In this document: positions 9,588 through 17,360 of the stretch, one piece after another
Layout: each line of letters starts with the position of its first letter
Position numbering within the stretch: position 1 is the first letter of the stretch
DNA from: Chryseobacterium camelliae
GTDB taxonomy: Bacteria > Bacteroidota > Bacteroidia > Flavobacteriales > Weeksellaceae
Assembly (NCBI RefSeq): GCF_002770595.1
Contig: NZ_CP022986.1
Location: 1,488,001 to 1,552,000 of the forward strand
Length of the DNA stretch: 64,000 nt
Reading direction: 5' to 3'
Program-made: the position numbers and the translations under genes
Notes under the pieces: generated by a model
Told to the model about the DNA's origin: nothing
Database searches by the model: none
The model's input: only the letters and a program-made list of their open reading frames with translations

Positions 9588-9672
9588 GGAGGGTTGCCGG
9601 AGTGGTTAACGGAGCAGTTTGCTAAACTGTCGACGCGAAAGTGTCGCAAGGGTTCGAATCCCTTACCCTCCG
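9588..9672 (+). tRNA. tRNA-Ser (GCT)
   Basis: Acceptor stem GGAGGGT pairs with ACCCTCC. The anticodon stem-loop GCAGT-TTGCTAA-ACTGT carries GCT at 9621-9623, decoding AGC/AGU. A long variable arm (GACGCGAAAGTGTC) and a T-loop GGTTCGAATCC are present, and the long arm confirms serine. CCA is not encoded. Confidence 0.95.
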
Positions 9673-9689
9673 CTTTTCAAAGCTATATT

Positions 9690-9764
9690 CGGGGCGTAGC
9701 GTAGTCCGGTCATCGCGCCTGGTTTGGGACCAGGAGGTCGCAGGTTCGAATCCTGCCGCCCCGA
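9690..9764 (+). tRNA. tRNA-Pro (TGG)
   Basis: Acceptor stem CGGGGCG pairs with CGCCCCG, discriminator A. Anticodon stem-loop CCTGG-TTTGGGA-CCAGG has TGG at 9725-9727. The T-arm is CGCAGGTTCGAATCCTGCC. It lies 17 bp after tRNA-Ser. CCA is not encoded. Confidence 0.95.
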
Positions 9765-9779
9765 CTTTTCAACAACTTT

Positions 9780-11420
9780 TTAGGGTGCGTAGCTCAGCTG
9801 GATAGAGCATCTGCCTTCTAAGCAGACGGTCAAAGGTTCGAATCCTTTCGCGCTCACTCTATGGTCATCAGGATTTTCTAAATTCTGATGACTTTTTTTT
9901 TGACCTTCTAATCCACTCTTACTCAGTTTAATAAGATTAAGAAAAGCATTCGATTTAGGAGTTCGAAAAGTCTTGCCGTCAAACTCCAGTTTTTGGTAGT
10001 ATAGTGAACTCGCAATCATCCTTCTATCATCTAAAGTACCTTCTACATATCTCTGTGCTAAATTGGATATACCATCTAATGCCAAAGACAGTTTGCCTGG
10101 TATATCTTGATCCTTACCTGCTTTAACAAGTCCTTTCAAATTTTCTTCAAGTTCTTCTAGTTTCTGTTTACATTCTTTTTTGACCTCATTGTAATCATCC
10201 TCGTCCAATCTATCAGTTAAAAACAGATCTCTTGCCTTTGTTAACTTTTGGTTGACTTTCTCAATTTCTGCCATCACTGATCTTCTCTCGTCATCTACAT
10301 TACCACAATATTTTTTGTAATTCCTTAAAAGTGCCACTTTTAGCAGGTCCTTATGTTCAGGTAAGATCTCATATTTTCTTAGATCATCTACGAACTTTTT
10401 GTTTAAATCATCAGAATTATGTCTGAATCCACATTTAGAATTACAGTGATAATAACTGTAAAATTTGGTGTTACCTTTTGAAGTACTCGCAGTCAATGTG
10501 TTACCGCAGCGAGGGCAGATTAAAATCCCGCGTAAAGGAAAACTTTCATTGCTCAAAACCTTGCTCTCTCCAACCTCAGTCCTACTCTTTCGGCTTTTCC
10601 CCTCCAGAACCCGCTGAACCTTCTCAAATAGCTCTTCGCTGATTAAAGGTACATGCTTCCCTTTAACGTAATGTGCAGGTTCATTCTCAAATTCCGCAAT
10701 GAAAACTTTTCCGGCATATACCGGATTTCGGATAGCGACCATGAAGGCATTTCTGGTCAAATTTTTACCCTCTCTTTTATTCATAAGCACTCGAATGTGC
10801 TCAGAAGGCAATTCGCCTTTCGCAATTTCTTCAAATGCCCATATAATATTATCAGCCTCAGGATGTAAAACACCTATATATTTCCTTCCATCCTCAGTAC
10901 ATCTGTTTATATATCCGTATGGGGGTGTGCCCATTATCCGGCCTTCTTTTCGTGCCCTCCTCATTCCATAAAATACATTCAGAGCCCTCCTATCATTTTC
11001 AACTTCCGGAGTTGAGAGATATATCGCCAGTACGATCTTGTTCTCCGGGATCTTAAGGTCTAAAGGCTGTTCTATTGCTTGAGGCTCTACTTGTAAGCTC
11101 TCCAAAACACTGATCATATGATATGCATCCCCAGCATTTCTACTAAACCGATCCCACTTAGTAAATAGGATTAACCGTGGCTCCCGATCTTTCTTAGTCC
11201 TTTTCTTTAAATTTTTCAGATAAGCGCTCCATTGAGGTCGTTCAAAATTTTTAGCGGAATGATCCTCAAATATTACATTCTGAACTGCAATACCGTACTT
11301 TGCGCAATATCCCTTTAGCCGCTCTGCTTGATCTCGTTGTGAATAACCTTTGTCAGCCTGTTCATCTGTAGATACACGAATATACAGGTCGGCTATTTTG
11401 CTGCTATAGTTCTTTTTCAT
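9780..11420 (-). CDS. large serine recombinase (integrase) with antisense-tRNA tail
   Basis: A 546-residue site-specific recombinase that integrates and excises the element. The N-terminal resolvase domain starts DLYIRVSTDEQ with catalytic Ser17 and contains ILFTKWDRFSRNAGDAY. The recombinase domain has the GTPPYGY block, then a zinc ribbon (CPRCGNTL near 308, then CNSKCGF) and a coiled-coil of charged residues near 385-435. This is the large-serine architecture. The last 24 residues (GFEPLTVCLEGRC and on) are antisense tRNA-Arg sequence, so the natural C-terminus probably ends earlier or changes on excision. It lies at the element edge and is transcribed toward the chromosome. Confidence 0.9.
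   Translation of the reverse strand: MKKNYSSKIADLYIRVSTDEQADKGYSQRDQAERLKGYCAKYGIAVQNVIFEDHSAKNFERPQWSAYLKNLKKRTKKDREPRLILFTKWDRFSRNAGDAYHMISVLESLQVEPQAIEQPLDLKIPENKIVLAIYLSTPEVENDRRALNVFYGMRRARKEGRIMGTPPYGYINRCTEDGRKYIGVLHPEADNIIWAFEEIAKGELPSEHIRVLMNKREGKNLTRNAFMVAIRNPVYAGKVFIAEFENEPAHYVKGKHVPLISEELFEKVQRVLEGKSRKSRTEVGESKVLSNESFPLRGILICPRCGNTLTASTSKGNTKFYSYYHCNSKCGFRHNSDDLNKKFVDDLRKYEILPEHKDLLKVALLRNYKKYCGNVDDERRSVMAEIEKVNQKLTKARDLFLTDRLDEDDYNEVKKECKQKLEELEENLKGLVKAGKDQDIPGKLSLALDGISNLAQRYVEGTLDDRRMIASSLYYQKLEFDGKTFRTPKSNAFLNLIKLSKSGLEGQKKSHQNLENPDDHRVSAKGFEPLTVCLEGRCSIQLSYAP
9783..9856 (+). tRNA. tRNA-Arg (TCT), integration site
   Basis: Anticodon stem-loop TCTGC-CTTCTAA-GCAGA carries TCT at 9817-9819, decoding AGA/AGG. 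The acceptor stem GGGTGCG pairs with CGCGCTC only through two wobble pairs (G.T and T.G). That fits replacement of the original 3' end by the integrated element's copy (inference). The entire gene is overlapped antisense by the recombinase reading frame, which stops at 9780. It is the left attachment site of the element to the right. Confidence 0.92.
9864..9901 (+). terminator. rho-independent terminator after the tRNA operon
   Basis: GTCATCAG at 9864-9871 pairs perfectly with CTGATGAC at 9885-9892, followed by a run of nine T. It lies 7 bp after tRNA-Arg, on the element side, and is also part of the recombinase coding frame on the other strand. Confidence 0.8.
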
Positions 11421-11640
11421 ACGAATACATTTTACTTTGAATACTTTTAGGAATTAACATGAATGGACTGCTGTCCTCGTCTTCATAGGATGGAAATCTG
11501 AAATGTAACTCAGCTGTCCAAAATAACTTAGTCTTTCTCATTGGAAATTATTTATAATCTTGGCTATCGCGGTTAAACCAATAAGCTGAATGCTAATATT
11601 TTATCACCACGAAGAATATAACAAAATTACAAAAAATAGA

Positions 11641-11871
11641 TTATTCCGGAGAGAAGAACTGTTTAATAGTGACCCTTGTTAGCATATGTAAAAAATCGAG
11701 CATTTCGATAGCTTCTTCTTCAGTAACTTTCTTACCGGTTTTGCGGACAGCCTCCATAAACTCGTCTAGGGAAATTTCTTCCAGCTCAATAAAAGCAGAT
11801 TGCTTCAACATCTCAATGTTGAACTTTTTGTCTGGTTTGGAAGTTCCATATTTTTTCATATTAGCTGACAC
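11641..11871 (-). CDS. small hypothetical protein (76 aa)
   Basis: Encodes 76 residues starting MSANMKKYGTSKPDKKF. The composition is acidic and helical, with LEEISLDEFMEAVRKTGKK and EEEAIEMLDFLHML. No signal peptide, membrane segment or known motif is seen. It is transcribed toward the recombinase, 220 bp away. It could be a small regulator or an antitoxin-like protein, but nothing visible proves this. An internal ATG at residue 5 is an alternative start. Confidence 0.5.
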   Translation of the reverse strand: MSANMKKYGTSKPDKKFNIEMLKQSAFIELEEISLDEFMEAVRKTGKKVTEEEAIEMLDFLHMLTRVTIKQFFSPE

Positions 11872-12257
11872 CTTACTGGTAAAGCTATCTTAAAATATTC
11901 CCAACAGATCAAGAATGGAAATAAAGTGACTAACTTTTCCTACAATTTCCTATGAATATTTGCTTTCATTTCATTACGGAAAACCGTAAATGCTTTTAAA
12001 TACATTTACCTATTTTAGTGTATAAAAGCATATTCAAAATAACAGCGGATAATTATTAAGTAGATGGATATTTTTCTCGACTCTCTAAGGCATTGTTTTT
12101 TAACTGACATATTGGCCTTAAGGATTGGATGGATGAAGGCTCAAATTAGGTAAAATTCCAAATGTAAGGACAAGGATTTTTGTATAAATGGGACAATTTG
12201 TCGTTAAAAAACTTAGGGCATAATTACTGTGATCTACAAATTACAAATTATAAACAT
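11872..12257. other. gene-free region upstream of CBASS with a long inverted repeat
   Basis: 386 bp without a plausible gene. It holds one imperfect palindrome: left arm ATGCTTTTAAATACA at 11990-12004 and right arm TGTATAAAAGCAT at 12019-12031, which pair apart from a two-base bulge across a 14-bp AT-rich loop. A possible operator, attenuator or terminator ahead of the CBASS operon. No TAnnTTTG box was seen close to the 12258 start. Confidence 0.45.
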
Positions 12258-13784
12258 ATGGCAACCAGTGTAATTGCAAGACAGAGCGGTGACGACTTCC
12301 AATCAAAATTTTTTTGGCTAAAAGCCTGTGGATTAAATCTTCCACATACATGCATCAAAAAAGTTGCATGGGAAATGGATTCTACCTTTGGATTCGACGA
12401 CGTTGTGGTATATTATGAGCCAGCAGCCAAAGAATCAGGGTATGACGTGACAGAAGACTACTACCAAGTAAAATTCCATGTTGACCACAAAAGAGGATTT
12501 ACTTGCGACGCGCTAATGGACCCGGAATTTATTGGAAATAAGACAGAATCAATTTTACAGAGATTACATAACAATTATAAAAGTGATCCAACTAATTTTG
12601 CTTCTAAACGGTACAATATCGTAAATACCTGGGGCTTGGACCACAGTGATAATCTACGACTATTACTTGGTAATAATGGAGGTATTCGACTTGATAATCT
12701 TTTTAAAAAAGGACCGAAATCCACAAATGGTAAAATAAGGGAAGCTTGGAAGGCTCATCTTGAAATTCATAGCGATGATGAATTGCGGGAAATACTGGCA
12801 CCGTTAAGAATAATGCACAGTTTTGGGGATGAACGCCATGTAAAGGATCAACTAAATTCTAATCTTTTACTTTCGGGTTTGAAACCTATACCTGCAGATC
12901 AACACTCCAGCAAATATAATGACCTTATTCAAAAATTGCACGCATCAGGCAAAAATATCTTTACTAAAGATGAGCTATTCGACATTTTAAAAGCTGAGGA
13001 ACTTTATATTGGGAAGGCTACTGATGAGGAAAACTATTTTAAGGTAGGGGTGCGTAGCTTTAGAAAAGGTGCAGAAAATTTGCATAATGAAGTTGATCAA
13101 ATCAGCTGTTTTCTTCACTGCTTTTCGAGTAGATTTATTTTGGAAGAATATGCTGGAATGGAATTCATTAACGAACAAATAAAGGCCACTGCAGAGAAAA
13201 TAATTGAAAATAAAAAACCTGTCCTATTACATCTAGATACGCACCTATCCCTAGCAACCTTATTAGGATCTCAGCTCAATCCTAAATATGGTGTTCCTGA
13301 AATAACTCTTGTACAAAAAACATTTAATGGTAAGAAGTTATGGAAAGCCGATACAGAAATCACACCTGCAGCGACTGGTCCTCATTGGACAATTACAGAG
13401 GAACAACTCAATAAACACGGTGATGAAACGGTCTTATCAATTAACGTGACACATGATATCATCGAAGATGTAAATAATTTTGTTAAAGAAAATCTCAGGA
13501 ACGTAAAAGCAATTGTCCACGCAACCATACTGCCTAAAATTGGAGCTACTTCATTAATCGATGCCAATCACGCGGTTTCAGCACTCGAAGAACTAATAAA
13601 TACAGTACGAACAGTGAAACGTAAATCCTCAGCGATGGGGAAAGTTCATTTATTTATTGCCGCACCAAATGCCCTAGCTTTCTATCTTGGTCAGAAGATC
13701 AGCTTACTTGGAAAAACGGCGCTATATGAGTTTGACTTTGAACAACAACGAAATGGTGGGTATCATGCCATTCTGGAAATATAA
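12258..13784 (+). CDS. CBASS effector: nuclease-SAVED protein (Cap4-like)
   Basis: A 508-residue effector. The N-terminal half resembles the DUF4297-type PD-(D/E)xK nuclease: GDDFQSKFFWLKA near residue 11, Asp47/Asp48 in FGFDDVVVYY, and Gln70-x-Lys72 in YYQVKFH. The C-terminal half is a SAVED sensor: KPVLLHLDTHLSLATLLGSQ, then AIVHATILPKIGA and finally HLFIAAPNALAFYLGQ. In this family a cyclic oligonucleotide binds SAVED and switches on double-stranded DNA cleavage, killing the infected cell. Chosen start MATSVIARQSGDD; 26 upstream in-frame residues look non-coding. The CD-NTase gene follows after 20 bp. The nuclease assignment is by motif pattern only. Confidence 0.82.
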   Translation: MATSVIARQSGDDFQSKFFWLKACGLNLPHTCIKKVAWEMDSTFGFDDVVVYYEPAAKESGYDVTEDYYQVKFHVDHKRGFTCDALMDPEFIGNKTESILQRLHNNYKSDPTNFASKRYNIVNTWGLDHSDNLRLLLGNNGGIRLDNLFKKGPKSTNGKIREAWKAHLEIHSDDELREILAPLRIMHSFGDERHVKDQLNSNLLLSGLKPIPADQHSSKYNDLIQKLHASGKNIFTKDELFDILKAEELYIGKATDEENYFKVGVRSFRKGAENLHNEVDQISCFLHCFSSRFILEEYAGMEFINEQIKATAEKIIENKKPVLLHLDTHLSLATLLGSQLNPKYGVPEITLVQKTFNGKKLWKADTEITPAATGPHWTITEEQLNKHGDETVLSINVTHDIIEDVNNFVKENLRNVKAIVHATILPKIGATSLIDANHAVSALEELINTVRTVKRKSSAMGKVHLFIAAPNALAFYLGQKISLLGKTALYEFDFEQQRNGGYHAILEI

Positions 13785-13804
13785 TAACTTAATATTAAAC
13801 CTAT

Positions 13805-14950
13805 ATGAAAATCAATTCGTATTTCAATGACTTTTTGTCAAATATCAGACTCACATCTTCGCAAAAAGATGATTTAAAAAGAGGACATAAGACATTACGC
13901 GACCGTCTTTCTGCAGATGATGAACTTAAAGACATCATTATTTCAACATTCCTACAGGGCAGTTACAGAAGGTCTACAGCTGTCCGACCTTTAAATGGTA
14001 AACGCGCAGATGTTGATGTGATAGTAGTCACCAACCTGGACCGAAATGAAATTACACCTCAGCAGTCCATTGAAAAATTTATCCCATTCGTAGAGAAACA
14101 TTATAAGGGAAAGTATGAAATTCAAGGTCGATCTATTGGAATTGAACTATCTTACGTCGATCTGGATATTGTAATAACTTCTGCTCCGTCTGAATCAGAT
14201 AGAGAACTTCTAAAATCAAGCAGTGTGACCTCAAGTCTAATGCTTGAAGATTTTACCAACGATTATGAATGGCGCCTGACAAAAGGATGGAGCGATCCTG
14301 ATCCTATGAAATCTTTTAATTTTTTGGCAGAATCTGTAAAAAACCAAGCTGAGTGGAAAATGGAGCCTTTATGGATTCCGGACAGTGAAGCTGATTCCTG
14401 GGACCAAACTCATCCACTAGAGCAGATCCGTTGGACTAGAGACAAGAATAAAAATACAAACAAGCATTTTGTAAATATTGTTAAAGCATTAAAATGGTGG
14501 AGGACGCTGAAGCTAACTGACCTAAAATATCCAAAAGGTTATCCAATTGAACACATGATCGGTGATTGCTGTCCGGACGGTGTCACTTCTGTTGCCGAAG
14601 GTGTTTACAAGACACTGCAGGGAATAGTTGACACCTACAGTTCAGAGAGATTATGGGGGACTACTCCTGTCCTACCTGACCGAGGTGTACCAGAACACAA
14701 TGTGTGGAAAAGAGTTTCCAATGATGATTTTATTTCATTTTATGATTCTGTGGAAGAATATGCGGCCCTGGCGAAGGAGGCATTGGAGGCTGAAACTTTA
14801 AAGGAGCAAGTAGAAAAGTGGAAAGAATTCTTTGGTGATAAATTTCCATCTTATGACGGAGATGACACTAAAAATACGCTATCCTCTGGCTCAGCTGGGT
14901 TTACAACAAGAAAAGAGAATACAGATGCTGGACCAGGTAGATTTGCATAA
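13805..14950 (+). CDS. CBASS cyclic-oligonucleotide synthase (CD-NTase)
   Basis: A 381-residue nucleotidyltransferase that makes the second messenger of the CBASS system when phage is sensed. The polymerase-beta-like core is visible: QGSYRRSTAVRP with Gly52-Ser53, the metal-binding pair Asp69/Asp71 in RADVDVIVV, and a third acidic strand SYVDLDIVIT. The C-terminus is a flexible Ser/Gly/Thr tail ending GPGRFA. Such a tail is the natural target for Cap2-mediated conjugation in type II CBASS. The gene follows the effector by 20 bp and overlaps the cap2 start by 26 bp. The clade and the cyclic product cannot be decided by eye. Confidence 0.92.
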   Translation: MKINSYFNDFLSNIRLTSSQKDDLKRGHKTLRDRLSADDELKDIIISTFLQGSYRRSTAVRPLNGKRADVDVIVVTNLDRNEITPQQSIEKFIPFVEKHYKGKYEIQGRSIGIELSYVDLDIVITSAPSESDRELLKSSSVTSSLMLEDFTNDYEWRLTKGWSDPDPMKSFNFLAESVKNQAEWKMEPLWIPDSEADSWDQTHPLEQIRWTRDKNKNTNKHFVNIVKALKWWRTLKLTDLKYPKGYPIEHMIGDCCPDGVTSVAEGVYKTLQGIVDTYSSERLWGTTPVLPDRGVPEHNVWKRVSNDDFISFYDSVEEYAALAKEALEAETLKEQVEKWKEFFGDKFPSYDGDDTKNTLSSGSAGFTTRKENTDAGPGRFA

Positions 14951-16739
14951 TTTGGAGCCTACCGAAATATTAAAAGCTGCTCGCAGACGACTGGAGGATA
15001 TTAAAGGTTATCAAATGCTGGAGGACTTGGTCTGGAACCACTTTGTAAAAAAGTGGAAAATGACCTTTAAGATATCCATTGAAAGCTCAGACCAAGACCT
15101 AGTGCCAAACGAAACCGTTTGGCATGTTTTAGTTGACCATAAATATCCCGCAGGCAATATTTTGGTGGTGCCTGACTGCAAAGATGGCATTACAACCACT
15201 TTTCAACATCAGGATTTTAATCATATCGTTAAAGATCGACCATGGTCCAGCGGTAAATTATGTCTCGACGAGAGTCAAGGAAGCTGGGGAAGAAAACAAT
15301 ATCTTACTGAACCGAAATCCACAACATCCAGACTTTATTGGCATATCGATAGATGTAAAAGCTGGCTGATCGCCGCCAGCAATAATACTTTGGTTGAAGA
15401 TGGTGATCCCTTTGAATTGCCAGCATTCCCACCAAGACAAAAATACCAGCTTTTTTTTAACGAAAGCAGGGCTACTTTTGACAGCTGGTGTAAAAGTGAT
15501 TATAAGGATGGAACTTTCACTTACAAGCAATTGAGGAAGGATATTTATGCAGTCCTTCAATTCAAAAGTGACAATTTTAGCCTGGAGCCGAATTGGGGTA
15601 AATACATTACAGATAACCAAAACGGCCATCAGCACGGTATTTGGCTACTTCTTGACAATATTCCTGTAATTAGCCCTTGGCAGATTCCCACTAATTTTGG
15701 AGAATTAATTGAGATATTAAATCTTCAAAAAATTGATCTGCTATCTACCTTTGTAAAACAAACACAGAATCTAAAGAGACAAGGCTTACATCCTAATGTT
15801 GTTTTTTTAGGTTTTCCTGTAGCAGAACGGATCGGACAGGACCATCATTTAATGCATTGGTTTGCGTTCACATATCCACAATTACCAAAAATAAAAGGAT
15901 TCCGTCCCAATGCTATCGGCTTATCAAAACATCTTATTAAACTGGCCCTACAGCCTAATAAAAGAATAAACTGGATTAAAACAGATAACTGGAGTCAGGA
16001 ACAATTAACAAATAGAGGTAGAATGACAAAAGATATGTCGGAAATGAAAGTATTGCTAATTGGAGCAGGATCAGTCGGCTCAATTTTCATTCAGTCATTG
16101 GTGAGACTTGGTATGAACGAAATTAAAGTAATAGATCCTGATACGATGGTAGCAGGAAATTTATCGCGCCACGTTTTGACTCTAGACTCTGTGGGTGTTC
16201 CGAAAGCCGAAGCATTATCAAATCATATGAACAGCATATTCCCTTCTGTACATAGCACATATGAAAATTCTTCACTTGAGGATGCCATCAGTCAAAATAA
16301 GCTAACATTATCAGATTTTGATATTATTATTGAAGCGACTGGTCAAGATTCCGTCATTGCTTTTCTCAATGACAGTTTGGTGGATTGCACATGTTTGTTT
16401 ACATCCATATCAACAGGCTACATGGCAGACACTTTCTACCTCTATACGAGTCGCCTCAGAAGGGGTAAACAAAATTTTTTAATTGATTTTAATGCAAAAT
16501 CTAAGAAGTGGCTGGAAATGGATGCAAAAAAGGTAAGTGGAGAAGAACAATTAATTGAAGGTATCGGTTGTTGGCACCCCTTATTCCCTGCTAGAATAGA
16601 TGACATACAAATGCTTGCCGGTGCCGCAGTGAAAAGTTTTGAAAAGCAAATTTTTGATGGTGACACAGCTAAATTAACCATCATCCAAAAACAATATAAC
16701 AACGATACATTTATAGGTATCAAAATATTCGAAGAATAA
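14925..16739 (+). CDS. cap2: CBASS Cap2: E2-E1 ubiquitin-transfer-like fusion
   Basis: A 604-residue enzyme that conjugates the CD-NTase C-terminus to target proteins, priming messenger synthesis. The N-terminal E2-like domain includes SSGKLCLDES with candidate catalytic Cys113. The C-terminal ThiF/E1 domain starts MKVLLIGAGSVGS and continues VIDPDTMVAGNLSRH, with a candidate catalytic cysteine in EGIGCWHPLFPAR. The start at 14925 (MLDQVDLHN) lies inside the CD-NTase gene; a longer frame from 14832 reads out-of-frame CD-NTase sequence and is rejected. cap3 begins 2 bp downstream. Confidence 0.92.
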   Translation: MLDQVDLHNLEPTEILKAARRRLEDIKGYQMLEDLVWNHFVKKWKMTFKISIESSDQDLVPNETVWHVLVDHKYPAGNILVVPDCKDGITTTFQHQDFNHIVKDRPWSSGKLCLDESQGSWGRKQYLTEPKSTTSRLYWHIDRCKSWLIAASNNTLVEDGDPFELPAFPPRQKYQLFFNESRATFDSWCKSDYKDGTFTYKQLRKDIYAVLQFKSDNFSLEPNWGKYITDNQNGHQHGIWLLLDNIPVISPWQIPTNFGELIEILNLQKIDLLSTFVKQTQNLKRQGLHPNVVFLGFPVAERIGQDHHLMHWFAFTYPQLPKIKGFRPNAIGLSKHLIKLALQPNKRINWIKTDNWSQEQLTNRGRMTKDMSEMKVLLIGAGSVGSIFIQSLVRLGMNEIKVIDPDTMVAGNLSRHVLTLDSVGVPKAEALSNHMNSIFPSVHSTYENSSLEDAISQNKLTLSDFDIIIEATGQDSVIAFLNDSLVDCTCLFTSISTGYMADTFYLYTSRLRRGKQNFLIDFNAKSKKWLEMDAKKVSGEEQLIEGIGCWHPLFPARIDDIQMLAGAAVKSFEKQIFDGDTAKLTIIQKQYNNDTFIGIKIFEE

Positions 16740-16741
16740 CG

Positions 16742-17227
16742 ATGGTCTACGCTAATATAGAAAATAATTTAAAAATTCATCTTTCCGAAGATCTACTTTT
16801 TGAACTACAAACGTATTGCACCCTGTCCGGACATTTAGAAACCGGAGGAATACTAATAGGACTATACACGGACAATAACATGTCCGCAAAAATTACGGCT
16901 GTCACCGGTCCACCCAGTGACTCTAAACATGGTAGAACAACATTTTTCAGAGGAACGAAGGGATTAAAAAAAACCTTAGACACCAACTGGAAAAAAGGTC
17001 AGTATTACCTCGGAGAATGGCATTATCATCCCTACGCATTACCCGACCCAAGCTTTCAGGATATCAACCAGATTAAGAAAATATCCACAGATCATAAATA
17101 TCATTGTCCAGAACCATTGATGATTATTATCGGAATGGACGGAAAAAACTTCATAAACCGCATTTTTGCGTCTTTAAAAGGGCAAAATTTAATTGAGTTT
17201 CATCCGCTAGAAAGCATAACCACCTGA
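16742..17227 (+). CDS. cap3: CBASS Cap3: JAMM deconjugating peptidase
   Basis: A 161-residue JAB/Mov34 zinc peptidase that removes Cap2-made conjugates, counteracting Cap2. The complete JAMM set is visible: Glu33 in LETGG, then EWHYHPYALPDPSFQD giving His94, His96, Ser104 and Asp107 with canonical spacing (HxH-x7-S-x2-D). It is the last gene of the four-gene operon, 2 bp after cap2. The module is therefore a full type II CBASS (effector, CD-NTase, Cap2, Cap3). Confidence 0.92.
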   Translation: MVYANIENNLKIHLSEDLLFELQTYCTLSGHLETGGILIGLYTDNNMSAKITAVTGPPSDSKHGRTTFFRGTKGLKKTLDTNWKKGQYYLGEWHYHPYALPDPSFQDINQIKKISTDHKYHCPEPLMIIIGMDGKNFINRIFASLKGQNLIEFHPLESITT

Positions 17228-17360
17228 TGTAAATTAAAATGATCCCGTTTCACTTGTATTTCCCCGAATTTCATGGTTTTTTCATTCTTTAATATGTTGC
17301 AAAGATCAAGAAGAAAACTTTCTGCGTTTTTTTTCATAAGCGCAATCGAAAATACACCCA

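Noticed and set aside
9780..9856. Recombinase tail read as a real C-terminal domain
   Set aside because: It is antisense to tRNA-Arg. Similar tails arise wherever a recombinase frame runs into a tRNA, so it does not indicate function.
14832..14924. Longer Cap2 start
   Set aside because: The extra 31 codons are out-of-frame CD-NTase sequence. The ATG at 14925 gives the normal overlap and the family-like N-terminus.
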